Origin: Deinococcus sp. AJ005
Lineage (GTDB): Bacteria > Deinococcota > Deinococci > Deinococcales > Deinococcaceae
NCBI RefSeq assembly: GCF_009017495.1
Contig: NZ_CP044989.1
Location: forward strand, 1 to 64,000
Length of the DNA: 64,000 nucleotides
Direction of reading: 5' to 3'
The notes beneath the pieces are model-generated. The model saw nothing but the letters and a program-made list of their open reading frames with translations. It was not told the origin of the DNA and searched no databases. Positions 8,468 to 16,662 of this stretch are shown piece by piece (within the stretch, counting starts at the first letter, position 1; each line of letters starts with the position of its first letter). The position numbers and the translations under genes are program-made.

Positions 8468-9289
8468 CTACAAGCCCCTCAACCAGTTGACCGTGATGTC
8501 GATGACGCCATTGCTCTCGCTCTTATCTTCCGTCAGGACGTGGTAGATGTGATCGGCCCCGTTGATCAGCACCAGGTTCTGAATTTTGCCTTGCAGGTTG
8601 TACAGAAAGTAGGGCGCATTCCCAGAGAGTGGATCGGCGGTGCCGTAAATGATCATCGTGTTGCCCCTGAATTTGCCGATGTCCGTTTCCAGGTTCTGGT
8701 TCTGAAGGCTGCTGTAAAATGCCCTGCCCAGCTTGATCTTTGTGAACCCAAGATCAACGTCCACCACGCCTTCTTTCTCCGCCGTGGCCCTGGACCCTGC
8801 CTCAAGGTCTGCCAGACTGCGACTCCCCGTGCTAGACCACAGCGCCAGCGATTTCACCGGATTGGCGGCGTTGGCCGCAAGCTTGATGGCGACGCCGCCC
8901 CCCATGCTGAAGCCCAGCAGGCCCAGGCGTGTGGCGTCCACTTCAGGACGGCCCTTCAGGTAGTCGAAGGCGGCCTGTGCGTCCGAAACCTGGTTGGTGA
9001 ACGTCATCTGTTTGAAAGGAACTTTGCTGTCCCCGCTGCCCTGAAAATCAATTCTGAGAGATGCGATTCCCTGGGCAGCCAACTTGACGGCAAGGTTCTT
9101 GTACATATCGCCCACCTCGTCTTTCTGGCTGGCAAAACCGTGCAGCAGCAAGACGGCGGGAAGTTTGCCGCCGGCATTGTCAGGCAGAGACAGCGTGCCA
9201 GGAACGGTTCCAGCGATGGTCACGCTAGATTCCACGGCCAGTCCACTGGACGCCAGAATACAGAACAGCAGCCATCCGAAGTTTTTCAT
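8468..9289 (-). CDS. Exported alpha/beta hydrolase (esterase/lipase-like)
   Basis: A 273-aa protein with a signal peptide (MKNFGWLLFCILASSGLA) and a serine-hydrolase fold. HGFASQKDE forms the oxyanion region (~50), GFSMGGGVA the nucleophile elbow (~128), YGTADPLSG supplies the Asp (~220) and GADHIYH the His (~250). It resembles COG1073/BAAT-type esterases. The open frame extends far upstream, but the start is set at ATG 9289 because the signal peptide begins there and TACACT (9296-9301) lies 6 bases before it. The substrate is unknown; it would act outside the cytoplasm. Confidence 0.85.
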   Translation of the reverse strand: MKNFGWLLFCILASSGLAVESSVTIAGTVPGTLSLPDNAGGKLPAVLLLHGFASQKDEVGDMYKNLAVKLAAQGIASLRIDFQGSGDSKVPFKQMTFTNQVSDAQAAFDYLKGRPEVDATRLGLLGFSMGGGVAIKLAANAANPVKSLALWSSTGSRSLADLEAGSRATAEKEGVVDVDLGFTKIKLGRAFYSSLQNQNLETDIGKFRGNTMIIYGTADPLSGNAPYFLYNLQGKIQNLVLINGADHIYHVLTEDKSESNGVIDITVNWLRGL

Positions 9290-9295
9290 CTCTGA

Positions 9296-9301
9296 AGTGT
9301 A
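9296..9301 (-). promoter_or_regulatory. Leaderless-type -10 box for the exported hydrolase
   Basis: TACACT on the minus strand lies 6 bases before ATG 9289. Confidence 0.55.
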
Positions 9302-9468
9302 AACCTGTCCCGTGGCTGTGAGGGGCGTGACCGCTCCACCGCCAGTCTTGAACGAGGGCGTCCTGGTTGGCAAATCACTTAGCGGCGGGGCGTTCCCTCT
9401 GGACCAAGGAGTTGGTTCAGTGCGTTTTAAGCCCATTTGCTGGGTGGCCCGCCGCCCTCGCCGCGGCT

Positions 9469-9474
9469 TACAAT
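9469..9474 (+). promoter_or_regulatory. -10 box (TACAAT) for the 5'-nucleotidase-like gene
   Basis: TACAAT lies 6 bases before an ATG at 9481. That ATG is not in frame with the downstream gene, whose first in-frame start is GTG 9497, so the transcript would carry a ~16-base leader or the 5' end contains a one-base frameshift. Confidence 0.5.
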
Positions 9475-9496
9475 CGGCACATGACTCCTGTGCCCA

Positions 9497-10885
9497 GTGA
9501 CCAGTCCACTGTCCAGACGCCAACTGCTCAAACGCGGCTCCGCAGCGGCGCTGGTCTTCACGACTGGCCCGGTGTTCCATCTGGCCCAGGCCCAGACCCC
9601 CGGTACCCCCGATCTGGTGCTGCTCAATCTCGCAGACCTGCACTCGGCTTATGACCGCCTGCCGCAACTGCTGAGCCGTATTCGTGAAGTGAAAGCGCGA
9701 AATCCAGGGGTGCCACACGTCCTGCTGTTCAACGGCGACCTCTTTGAGCTGGGCAACGTCGTCGCGGTTCGGTCCGGCGGCGCACCCGACTGGGCTTTCA
9801 TGCGGGCCATCCAGCGGGAAATGCCGGTCATCTTCAACATCGGCAACCACGAAGGTGACCTGATGGACCAGCAGGATTTCGTGCGTCAGGCGCGTGCCCT
9901 GGGCCTGACCGTCATCACCAACCTGTATGACCGCCGCACGGGTCTCCCCTACGCCCGGACCTTCACCACCATCACGGTGGGCGAGCGGCAGATTCCGGTG
10001 CTGGGTCTGGGCGTCAATGCCCTGAGTACCTACCCCGCAGCCATCCGCGACACCCTCCTGCCGCCCGATCCGGTGGAGTTCTTCCAGTCGGCGTACCCAC
10101 CACTGACCACGGGATCGGACTTCAACGTCGTCCTGACCCACGCGGGCGTCGTGCCGGACAAGGCCATGCTGACAGGGCTGAAGGGCGTGAACCTGATGGT
10201 GGGCGGTCACGATCACTTGCATTTGCGTCATGACGAGGGAAAGAGTATCTACCTCCACAACGGGTTCAAGGGCGAACTGCTGAATGTGGTGGGCGTCCAG
10301 TTCGGCGCGCAGGGGGCCACGCTGACCAGCGAAGACCTGCCCATCAGCGAGAGTGCGGTGGGGGACCGTCTGCTGACCACCCTGATCGCCCGCCAGCGCG
10401 AGCTGTACCTCACCGCCGAGGACCGGGCCGTGATCGGGCAGATCGGCCAGACCTACACGGTTCAAGAAGCCGCGCGCTGGGCAGTGGAACAAGTCCGTAA
10501 AGCCACTGGCGCGGACGTCGTGGCGATCAACCACACCTCGTTCGGGCGCGGTTTCAAGCAGGGGGACGTGACGCAGGTGCAGTTCGCCGAGTTCCTGCGC
10601 TTCGACAACAAGTTGATGCGGGCGACGGTGGACACCGCCACCCTGGCCGGGGTCATGAAACTCGCCAACCAGGACCGCGCGACGCGGTTCGAGGACCTGA
10701 CGGGCGATTTCGTGTACACCAATGAACTCCAGCCAGAAGCCGGGCGAACATACACGCTGGTGACGGTGGACTTCCTGACGCTGCCACAAAACCAGGAGCG
10801 ATTCTTTGGGAAAGGTGGCCTGACCTTTGAACAGGTGGGGACGTTGACATCCAAGGGTGTGCTGGCAGCGTCTTTGCGCAACTGA
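9497..10885 (+). CDS. Tat-exported 5'-nucleotidase-like metallophosphoesterase
   Basis: UshA-type enzyme that would hydrolyse nucleotides or related phosphoesters outside the membrane. A twin-arginine signal (SRRQLLKRG, residues 6-14) leads into a hydrophobic stretch ending at AQAQ. The metallophosphoesterase core shows LADLHSAYD (~45), FNGDLFELG (~78), GNHEGD (~117), THAGV (~213) and GGHDHLH (~236). The C-terminal 5_nucleotid_C domain spans ~315-460. At 462 aa it is close to the family norm. GTG 9497 is the only in-frame start before the Tat motif. The usual leaderless ATG (9481) is one frame off, which raises the chance of an indel near 9511. Confidence 0.85.
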   Translation: MTSPLSRRQLLKRGSAAALVFTTGPVFHLAQAQTPGTPDLVLLNLADLHSAYDRLPQLLSRIREVKARNPGVPHVLLFNGDLFELGNVVAVRSGGAPDWAFMRAIQREMPVIFNIGNHEGDLMDQQDFVRQARALGLTVITNLYDRRTGLPYARTFTTITVGERQIPVLGLGVNALSTYPAAIRDTLLPPDPVEFFQSAYPPLTTGSDFNVVLTHAGVVPDKAMLTGLKGVNLMVGGHDHLHLRHDEGKSIYLHNGFKGELLNVVGVQFGAQGATLTSEDLPISESAVGDRLLTTLIARQRELYLTAEDRAVIGQIGQTYTVQEAARWAVEQVRKATGADVVAINHTSFGRGFKQGDVTQVQFAEFLRFDNKLMRATVDTATLAGVMKLANQDRATRFEDLTGDFVYTNELQPEAGRTYTLVTVDFLTLPQNQERFFGKGGLTFEQVGTLTSKGVLAASLRN

Positions 10886-11006
10886 GGCCGGGAGGTGGCT
10901 TACTTTTCTGTAAACCAGTTGACCGATGTGCCGAATGGGGATTCTTTGCCCGGAGAGGGGCTGCTGCCAAGACATTGCGGCGTGATGGAGAAGCGGCGAG
11001 CCTCCC

Positions 11007-12377
11007 CTACGTCTCGGCTTTGGCCGCTCCCTTTTTCGTGCGGGGCCGCCCCGGTTTGGGCGGCGCAGGCTCCTTGCCAAAGGCACTGGCGCTGATCTGC
11101 CGCCAGTAATCCGCGTGGACCCGCAGGTCCAGGGGCGTCAGGCTCTCCCCGAAGACGGGTTCGGGCCAGAGTTGGACCGTCAGCCCCGCTGTTTCCAGCG
11201 CCGTCACGATGGCCGCAAAACGTGGGCTGGGGCTGGGCGTGGTGGCGATGGTTGTTGCCCCGTGTGTCTGGGCAAACCGTGCTACCTCTTCAGCCACATT
11301 GCCGCGCAGGACATGAACTGGCAGGTCCTGAACGCATTCATGGATAAAGGTCTGGCGCTTGGCGCTGATGGTCCATTCCTTCAGCAAATTGTCATCCCAG
11401 ACGAATACGGCGGGTTGTTCTGCATAGGCCACCAGCGCCTCGTTAGTGGGCGAGAGGCGGTCTCCATGCACCCACACCACCGCACTGGGAACGACTTCGG
11501 GGGTGGGCAGCGGCTCCCAGTCAACGGCCATCAGGGTTGTAGGGTCCAGATGACCGCTCTCGCCAGGTGCAGCGGTTTTGCTTTCAAATAACCGCTCTGA
11601 AAGGGCGGCGTAGGTGGCGTCAAATGGACACTCCGCATCCGCCAGCGGACAGCCAGCGCAATAGCGGTCCCCTGCGAACTTAACCAGGTTGCCCCGGTTC
11701 CACAGGTACGGGTACGCCCGCCAGGTGCTTGCTACCCATTGCCAGCCCAGATTGTTAGACGATGGATCGCCGTCGAGCAGGTGCGTGATGAACCACGACG
11801 CACCGCCCTGCCACCACACCCGGCGGTGGTGAACGACATAGCTGGCCAGCCACATGCGGACATGGTTGTGCAGGTAGCCTGTCTCGCGCAGTTCCTGGGA
11901 CCAGGCGTCGATGCAGGCCGCGCCAGTTGTGCCGGTCTCAATGTCATCAGGGAAATCATGGGCGTAGGCAGACGCAGGCAAGCCCGTCTTATACGGCTCA
12001 AAGTCCCTCCAGATCAGGTCCCCAACTGCTGCATACACGCGCACGGAGTAATCGCGCCAGCTCAGCTCGTTGACGTATTTCCACACGCGGCTGGGGGCGG
12101 TGTCGGGGGCGTGGGTCAGGGCCGCGTCCCGGACCTCGGCCAGTGTCAGCACGCCGTGGCGGATGTAGGGTGACAGACGGCTGACATGGCCGTCCAGGTA
12201 CGAGCGGTCACGCCCGTAAGTGACGGGTTCAATCTCAGTCAGCGCCTTCAGTGCCGCGTCTCTGCCACCGCGCGCAAAACCGTGGTGTTGCGGATCATGG
12301 GCAAACACATCGTGGAACAGTTCAGCCACTGGTACGTCTCGCAGGCTCTCTGGCAGGGGGGCAGACGTCTTGGGCAT
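11007..12377 (-). CDS. Photolyase/cryptochrome-family protein with apparently swapped domain order
   Basis: A 456-aa FAD protein. Residues ~60-275 match the FAD-binding half of DNA photolyases: LSPYIRHGVLT, ELSWRDY, TGYLHNHVRMWLASYVV and the DGDPSSNNLGWQW segment that holds FAD. The usual N-terminal antenna-binding Rossmann domain is absent from the front. An alpha/beta region follows instead (~300-430: AVVWVHGDRLSPTNEAL, VFVWDD, VHVLRGNVAEEV, TTIATTPSPS) that looks like the antenna domain, so the order seems reversed. Four cysteines near 245-255 (CAGCPLADAEC) could bind a metal. A basic Pro/Lys tail ends the protein. Light-driven repair of UV damage fits Deinococcus, but activity cannot be read from sequence. 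Confidence 0.75.
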   Translation of the reverse strand: MPKTSAPLPESLRDVPVAELFHDVFAHDPQHHGFARGGRDAALKALTEIEPVTYGRDRSYLDGHVSRLSPYIRHGVLTLAEVRDAALTHAPDTAPSRVWKYVNELSWRDYSVRVYAAVGDLIWRDFEPYKTGLPASAYAHDFPDDIETGTTGAACIDAWSQELRETGYLHNHVRMWLASYVVHHRRVWWQGGASWFITHLLDGDPSSNNLGWQWVASTWRAYPYLWNRGNLVKFAGDRYCAGCPLADAECPFDATYAALSERLFESKTAAPGESGHLDPTTLMAVDWEPLPTPEVVPSAVVWVHGDRLSPTNEALVAYAEQPAVFVWDDNLLKEWTISAKRQTFIHECVQDLPVHVLRGNVAEEVARFAQTHGATTIATTPSPSPRFAAIVTALETAGLTVQLWPEPVFGESLTPLDLRVHADYWRQISASAFGKEPAPPKPGRPRTKKGAAKAET

Positions 12378-12500
12378 CCCAGGAAGTCTGCCACTCCACC
12401 TGGGCGCTTACGGTGTTCTGAAGCGCACACCCAGACTCCAGAGCGGCACTCGGGTCAACCCAGGGCGTGACCGCTTCCCTTCCACAGGGCGGCCAGCCGC

Positions 12501-12786
12501 CTAGACCATCTGCCCCTCGGGGCACGGCTCGATAAACTCCACGTCCAGCCAGTACGCGGCCTCGTCCTCGGTCAAGTCATCCAGCTCGGTACACCACACG
12601 GCGAAGGCGGCGGCGCGGGCGGGCATCCTCGTGGCAGCCCAAGTAGTCCGCCAGGACAGTGCGCTCGGCGGCATTGGAAGCGTCGTCTCCCTTGCCGTGA
12701 TCGGCGGCATAGACGTGGGCCAGCAGATCGGCCAGTTCGGTGGGGGTCAGGTCACTGGGGCGCACCGGGCCAGGGTACGGCCGCAC
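12501..12786 (-). pseudogene. Small conserved-looking gene split by a one-base frameshift
   Basis: Two minus-strand frames join into one acidic ~93-aa protein. The first half reads LTPTELADLLAHVYAADHGKG and ends near LGCHEDAR. The second continues AFAVWCTELDDLTEDEAAYW and finishes at 12501. The join is at 12617-12625 within a CGCCCGCGCC run, where removal of one C restores the frame. This is either a sequencing error or a recent mutation. The start is uncertain; GTG 12786 or GTG 12765 are in frame. No family recognised. Confidence 0.45.
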
Positions 12787-12868
12787 GCCCGCTCTGATGC
12801 CCTGCGGACGGCCTCTCCTCCCCTTGATTGAGTTGTGACACGCGCACCGGGTGTGATTCCAGGTGAAG

Positions 12869-12874
12869 TACGCT
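12869..12874 (+). promoter_or_regulatory. Leaderless-type -10 box for the DUF6440-like gene
   Basis: TACGCT lies 6 bases before ATG 12881 and supports that start over the in-frame GTG at 12863. Confidence 0.5.
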
Positions 12875-12880
12875 GGAGCC

Positions 12881-13069
12881 ATGGCCAGAACCAAGCGCTT
12901 TGAGACCGTCCACGAAGAGAAAAGCATGACCGAAGTCACGCGCGTTCTGCGGGACCGCGAAACGGGCGTGTGTTACCTGTATCAGTGGATTGGTACGGGA
13001 GGTGGCCTGACCGTGCTGGTGGACCGGGAAGGGAAGCCCCTGGTCATGGACGATCCGCCTCAAAACTGA
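12881..13069 (+). CDS. Small DUF6440-like protein
   Basis: A 62-aa cytoplasmic protein. The C-terminal half has the pattern DRETGVCYLYQWIGTGGGLT followed by VLVDREGKPLV, which matches the beta-strand pattern of DUF6440 proteins. Function unknown. The start is ATG 12881, chosen because a TACGCT box is 6 bases upstream. It is a single-gene unit followed by a hairpin at 13136-13158. Confidence 0.65.
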   Translation: MARTKRFETVHEEKSMTEVTRVLRDRETGVCYLYQWIGTGGGLTVLVDREGKPLVMDDPPQN

Positions 13070-13135
13070 TTGCTCCATTCCTGGCGGGTGCCGCCAAGGC
13101 GTTCGTCAGGATTCATCACCGCACTGGACATAGAA

Positions 13136-13158
13136 AAAGCGGCCCATAAGGCCGCTTT
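13136..13158 (+). terminator. Hairpin terminator after the DUF6440-like gene
   Basis: A perfect 9-bp stem AAAGCGGCC/GGCCGCTTT with loop CATAA is flanked by A and T runs. It could stop transcription in both directions. Confidence 0.7.
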
Positions 13159-13203
13159 GATTCCTTCAATATAGGGCGGTATTCAGCGGGTGTCAAATTC
13201 ATG

Positions 13204-13995
13204 CATCGGCTGGTAGTGGATTTTTGAGCATGACGGGTGTTCAATGAATCATGAACGGTCTGAAGTGTCCGCAGTGCGGGGGCGTCTATATCGTCAAAAA
13301 CGGCCACGCGCACACTGGCAAGCAGCGTTATTTGTGTCGGGTCTGCACCTTCCAATTCACCCTGAACCACGCTCGGCCTCCAATTTCTGCTGAACAGGTG
13401 GAGTTGGTGGACCGATTGCTGTCTGAGCGCATCTCCCACCGCGGCATTTGTCGGGTGGTGGGGGTCAGCCGGACCTGGTTTCGCCATCACCTGCAATCGC
13501 TAGTTCAGACCGTGCCACACCGCATTGATCCGTAGGAGGTGGTGTCCTCAAAACGGTGAGCACTCCAGCACCAGCGCCGCTGGTGCTGGAGTGCGATGAG
13601 TTCTGCACGTTTGTGACCCGGCACACCCATCAGCTCTGGATCTGGCTGGCTCTGGACCGTCATACTCGCAAAATCGTGAGCTGATTCATCGGGCAGCGGG
13701 ACGCTGTCAGTGCTTTCGGGTTGTGGGAGGGTTTGCCCACCCCCTCCCTCGACGCGGTCTGTCACACAGATCGCCTGGGGGCTTACAAAAGTGTCGTTTT
13801 CGGCACGCTGCACCGTATCGGCGGCACCCAACCCATCGAGCGGTTCAACGCCACGCTCCGGGCACGCTTGGCGCATCTGGTTCGCAAGACACTGTCCTTG
13901 AGCCACAAACAAGCCAATTTGGAGATGCTGATCTGGCTCTTCATCCACCGCTACAACGCGTCATTACCTTGAACCCTCTACCCATCGGCTCTTGG
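13204..13995 (+). mobile_element. IS1-like insertion sequence, inactive
   Basis: A ~790-bp element around an IS1-type transposase. The bases from ~13204 (CATCGGCTGGTAGTGG) and the reverse complement of the bases ending ~13995 (CCGATGGGTAGAGGG) align imperfectly and are the likely terminal inverted repeats. Boundaries are approximate and no target duplication was established. Confidence 0.55.
13251..13972 (+). pseudogene. IS1-family transposase (InsA/InsB frames) with two premature stops
   Basis: InsA part (13251-13532): zinc-ribbon CPQCGG and YLCRVC, then an HTH (ISHRGICRVVGVSRTWF). InsB part (from ~13550, -1 frame): LECDEFCTFV, WLALDRHTRKIV, HTDRLGAYKS and ERFNATLRARLAHLVRKTLS, carrying the DDE-like residues of IS1. 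In functional elements a -1 frameshift joins the parts near an A run (here CAAAAC at 13549). TAG at 13533 and an in-frame TGA at 13682 (where a Trp is expected) stop both frames, so the transposase is dead. Confidence 0.75.
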
Positions 13996-14246
13996 AGAGG
14001 GGACCAGCGAGAGGGCTGATAGATGCGTGCAGGAGCCAATAAAACGCCATTGATCCTGCCAGCAGCTCAGGGAAGCCGCCAAGATACCAACTTATCTGCC
14101 CTCGCCCGTGGCCTCAATATGTTTCTCCGGCACGTTCAGGAACGCTGGACCATAGTTTCTCCGCACATGCTCGCTGTTCCACAGACCACTTACACGGATC
14201 TCCGCCCACCGGGCATATGGAAGATGCGCCGCGCCGCGAGCTATTA

Positions 14247-15210
14247 GAGGCTGTCTGGAAAGTTAACGATCACGCGGCGACCGCGATCTGGGCAGCAAAA
14301 GCGGCGAGTTGGCGAATCATACGGCGGATGAACGAGAGCAAGATGAAGGCTTCCGTGGTTTCAGCGAGCAGGTCATATTCACGGTTCAGCCGACGATCAA
14401 ACGAACACCAGGCGAAGCTCCGCTCGACAATCCAGCGCTTCTTAATCACGACAAACTCTCGGTGTCCTCTGAAGGTTTTTATTTGCGCTTCGGTCAGCTC
14501 TTGATCCTGGGGGAGCCAATACCCGTGGGTATTAGCGTCTGGGCGCTGAACAATCTCGACGGTGTGGCCAATATTCGTCTTGACCCAGTCCTCCCACTTC
14601 CCCCTGTACCCGCCGTCAGCGAAGACATGCAGCCTCATTTGGGGTTGCTTGACCCGCAGCTCCAAGAAGAGCAGCGTGCTGCCTTCCCGGTCAGAGATAT
14701 TGGCGGCCAACACCTTCACGCCCAGCAACAATCCAAGCGTGTCTGTGCTCAGGCGGTGTTTTCGCTCGTTGATCTTTTTGCCGCCGTCGTAGCCAAGGTC
14801 CCCCCTTTTTGGGAGGTCTTGACGCTCCGTGAATCCACAATGCCCGCTGTGGGCACAGCATTTCCCCCACTGACAGCTCGTACCCGAACCCGGAGCGCAT
14901 CGCCTAAGCGCTCAAACACGCCATCTTGCTTCCAGGTTCGGAAATAGTCGTAGACCGTTTTCCAGTGGGGAAAATCAATCGGTAACATCCGCCAGGACAC
15001 GCCGCCGCGCTTGATGTAGAAGATGGCGTCCAAAATATCGCGGCGGCGGTGGGCAGCTGGACGCCCACCAGGACGATGGGCGGGGACAAGTGGCCCGACG
15101 ACGGCCCACTCCACATCACTGAGATCACTGGGATAAGAAGGGATTCTCGCCATTTTTTAGACTAAACTCGATCCATCTCTACCACTGTGACCCACTTTCC
15201 AGACAGCCTC
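14247..15210 (-). mobile_element. IS5-family (IS427-like) insertion sequence, structurally complete
   Basis: A 964-bp element bounded by perfect 17-bp terminal inverted repeats (GAGGCTGTCTGGAAAGT at 14247-14263 and its complement at 15194-15210). TA flanks both sides, as expected for a TA or short target duplication. It carries one transposase in two frames on the minus strand and sits between the dead IS1-like element and the second dispersed-repeat copy. Confidence 0.85.
14270..15153 (-). CDS. IS5-family transposase, orfAB with probable programmed -1 frameshift
   Basis: OrfA (15153-14749, 134 aa) begins MARIPSYPSDLSDVEW, includes the RRDILDAIFYIKRGGVSWRML helix and ends past the first catalytic Asp (IVDSRSVKT). 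The continuing frame gives GYDGGKKINERKHR, then HVFADGGYRG (second Asp) and the VVIKKRWIVERSFAW / DRRLNREYD segment (Glu). A AAAAAGGGGGG run at ~14806-14816 is the likely slip site; a -1 shift there joins the frames without gaps. The mechanism is known in IS427-group elements. All three DDE residues are present, so the product may be active. Confidence 0.8.
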
Positions 15211-15230
15211 TAAAAGGTATTGAAAACATC

Positions 15231-15333
15231 TGTAATTCAAGAAGAGCGAAAAGGAGAAAAACGGGTTCCAGCCGTGCAGTGTGGAGATTGGAACTGTCCC
15301 GATTTCCACACGGAACAAACGCAATCCGTATCA
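15231..15333 (-). repeat. Dispersed ~100-bp repeat, copy 2 (SNR-like)
   Basis: Read on the minus strand it begins TGATACGGATTGCGTTT and carries AATCTCCACACTGCACG and AACCCGTTTTTCTCCTT, the same landmarks as 5742-5847. The IS5-family element ends 20 bases away. Confidence 0.75.
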
Positions 15334-15381
15334 TTGATTTTCCGCTGGAGTGTTGAAACTTCGACTCCACCCTCAACATTT

Positions 15382-16662
15382 CTACCGCAACCTACGGGTC
15401 AGACGAGCAAACTCCTGAGGAGTGGCCGCATGGGTCAGGCCAATCAGATGGGGCAAGGCCGCGCGAATACCCCGGGCGGTCGGAGTGTAGCCAGGCAGTG
15501 CGGCCAGCGGATTAAGCCACAGCACGCCGCGGCTGCGGCGGGCCAGCTCCTGAACGGCGTGGGCCAGCACTTCAGGCTCGCCCACATCCAGGCCGTCACT
15601 GGCGATGATGACCAAGGTATGCGGTCCGAGAACGCGGGACCCATGCTCACGCAGGAAGATGTGCAGGCAGTCGCCGATCCGCGTGCCACCGCCCCAGGCC
15701 AGTCCCAGTGACAGAAGTTTCAGGTCCAGTCCGGCGGCCTGCCCCCGTGATCGCCGTGAACCACTGACCAGCGCGCGGAGATCGGCGGTGATTTCCCGCA
15801 ATTCGGTGGAAAAGGTGAAGACCTCCACCCGCTGGGAACGCTGGCAGAGTGCAGAGGCAAATTGCAGTGCGGGGGCGTTGAGCGCGTCCATTGAGCGGCT
15901 TCCGTCAAGCAGCAGCGCCACACGGGGGTGGTGCTTGCGCCGGGCCAGCCAGCGTGGGCTGATCGCCTCGCCGCCGGTACCGAGACTCGCGCGCAGGGTG
16001 CGGCGTAAATCGAAGCGGCGTCCCCTGATCTGTGGCCGCCAGGTACGCGATGTCCCCAGTCGAAGGTGGGCCAGAAACTCAGTGGCCGCTGAGAGCATGG
16101 CGTCCACCTCTGTACTGCGCACTGTGGGCGACTCCGCCTGGCCGTGCTGGGCACTGAAGAGCGTGCGCAGGGTCTGCTCGGATAGTTGGGCGTCCGGATC
16201 ATCACTGTGCGGCATGCGCCGAGCCGCAGGCACGTCGAACTCCTGTTCTTCCTGGTCGTCCGTATCCTGCGGTCCTGTGGGCGGGTCTGCCTCGTCACGC
16301 CCCTCAGGAGCAGGCTGATCACTGGTGTGGCGGGGCTGGGGCGGCTCGGTGGGGGGTTGCAGGGGCTGGGGCAGACCATCCGTGACCGGGAAGAAAAATG
16401 CAGTGAAGGCGTCGTCGAACGGTTCCAAGTCCTGCTGACGGGCGCACAGGATCAGGCGCAAACCCAGGCGAAGGCGCTCCGGATCGGCCAGGCCCAGCCA
16501 TTCCAGCGCCCACAACGCGTCGGCCAGTTCACCTGGCCCCAGCACAAAATCATGTTCCCGCCTGAGGACCTTGCAGAAGGCGCGCAGGTTGTCTGGCAGG
16601 CTCTGCGCCGGGTGAAATCCTCTAGCGTCCCCCTCGCTAGCGCCGGACGCTGACGTTGCCAT
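15382..16662 (-). CDS. coxE: CoxE-like von Willebrand factor A domain protein
   Basis: A 426-aa MoxR-associated VWA protein. The N-terminal helical part (LPDNLRAFCKVLRRE, then a basic/acidic Pro-rich linker ~120-170) is followed by a VWA domain near ~265-420 with the metal site DGSRSMDA (DxSxS) and later SDGLDVGEP. In cox clusters CoxE works with the CoxD ATPase to mature the CO dehydrogenase active site by inserting sulfur and copper. The start is set at ATG 16662, which overlaps the end of coxD by 26 bases. It is the last gene of the operon; the dispersed repeat and IS5-family element lie 50-170 bases beyond. Confidence 0.82.
   Translation of the reverse strand: MATSASGASEGDARGFHPAQSLPDNLRAFCKVLRREHDFVLGPGELADALWALEWLGLADPERLRLGLRLILCARQQDLEPFDDAFTAFFFPVTDGLPQPLQPPTEPPQPRHTSDQPAPEGRDEADPPTGPQDTDDQEEQEFDVPAARRMPHSDDPDAQLSEQTLRTLFSAQHGQAESPTVRSTEVDAMLSAATEFLAHLRLGTSRTWRPQIRGRRFDLRRTLRASLGTGGEAISPRWLARRKHHPRVALLLDGSRSMDALNAPALQFASALCQRSQRVEVFTFSTELREITADLRALVSGSRRSRGQAAGLDLKLLSLGLAWGGGTRIGDCLHIFLREHGSRVLGPHTLVIIASDGLDVGEPEVLAHAVQELARRSRGVLWLNPLAALPGYTPTARGIRAALPHLIGLTHAATPQEFARLTRRLR

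Noticed and set aside
9290..11086. A 599-codon upstream extension of the exported alpha/beta hydrolase
   Set aside because: The extension is antisense to the nucleotidase. The signal peptide and -10 box place the start at 9289.
14023..14247. A 74-codon plus-strand frame between the two insertion sequences
   Set aside because: No ribosome site, no -10 box, and no recognisable features; the 250-base gap holds nothing I can support.
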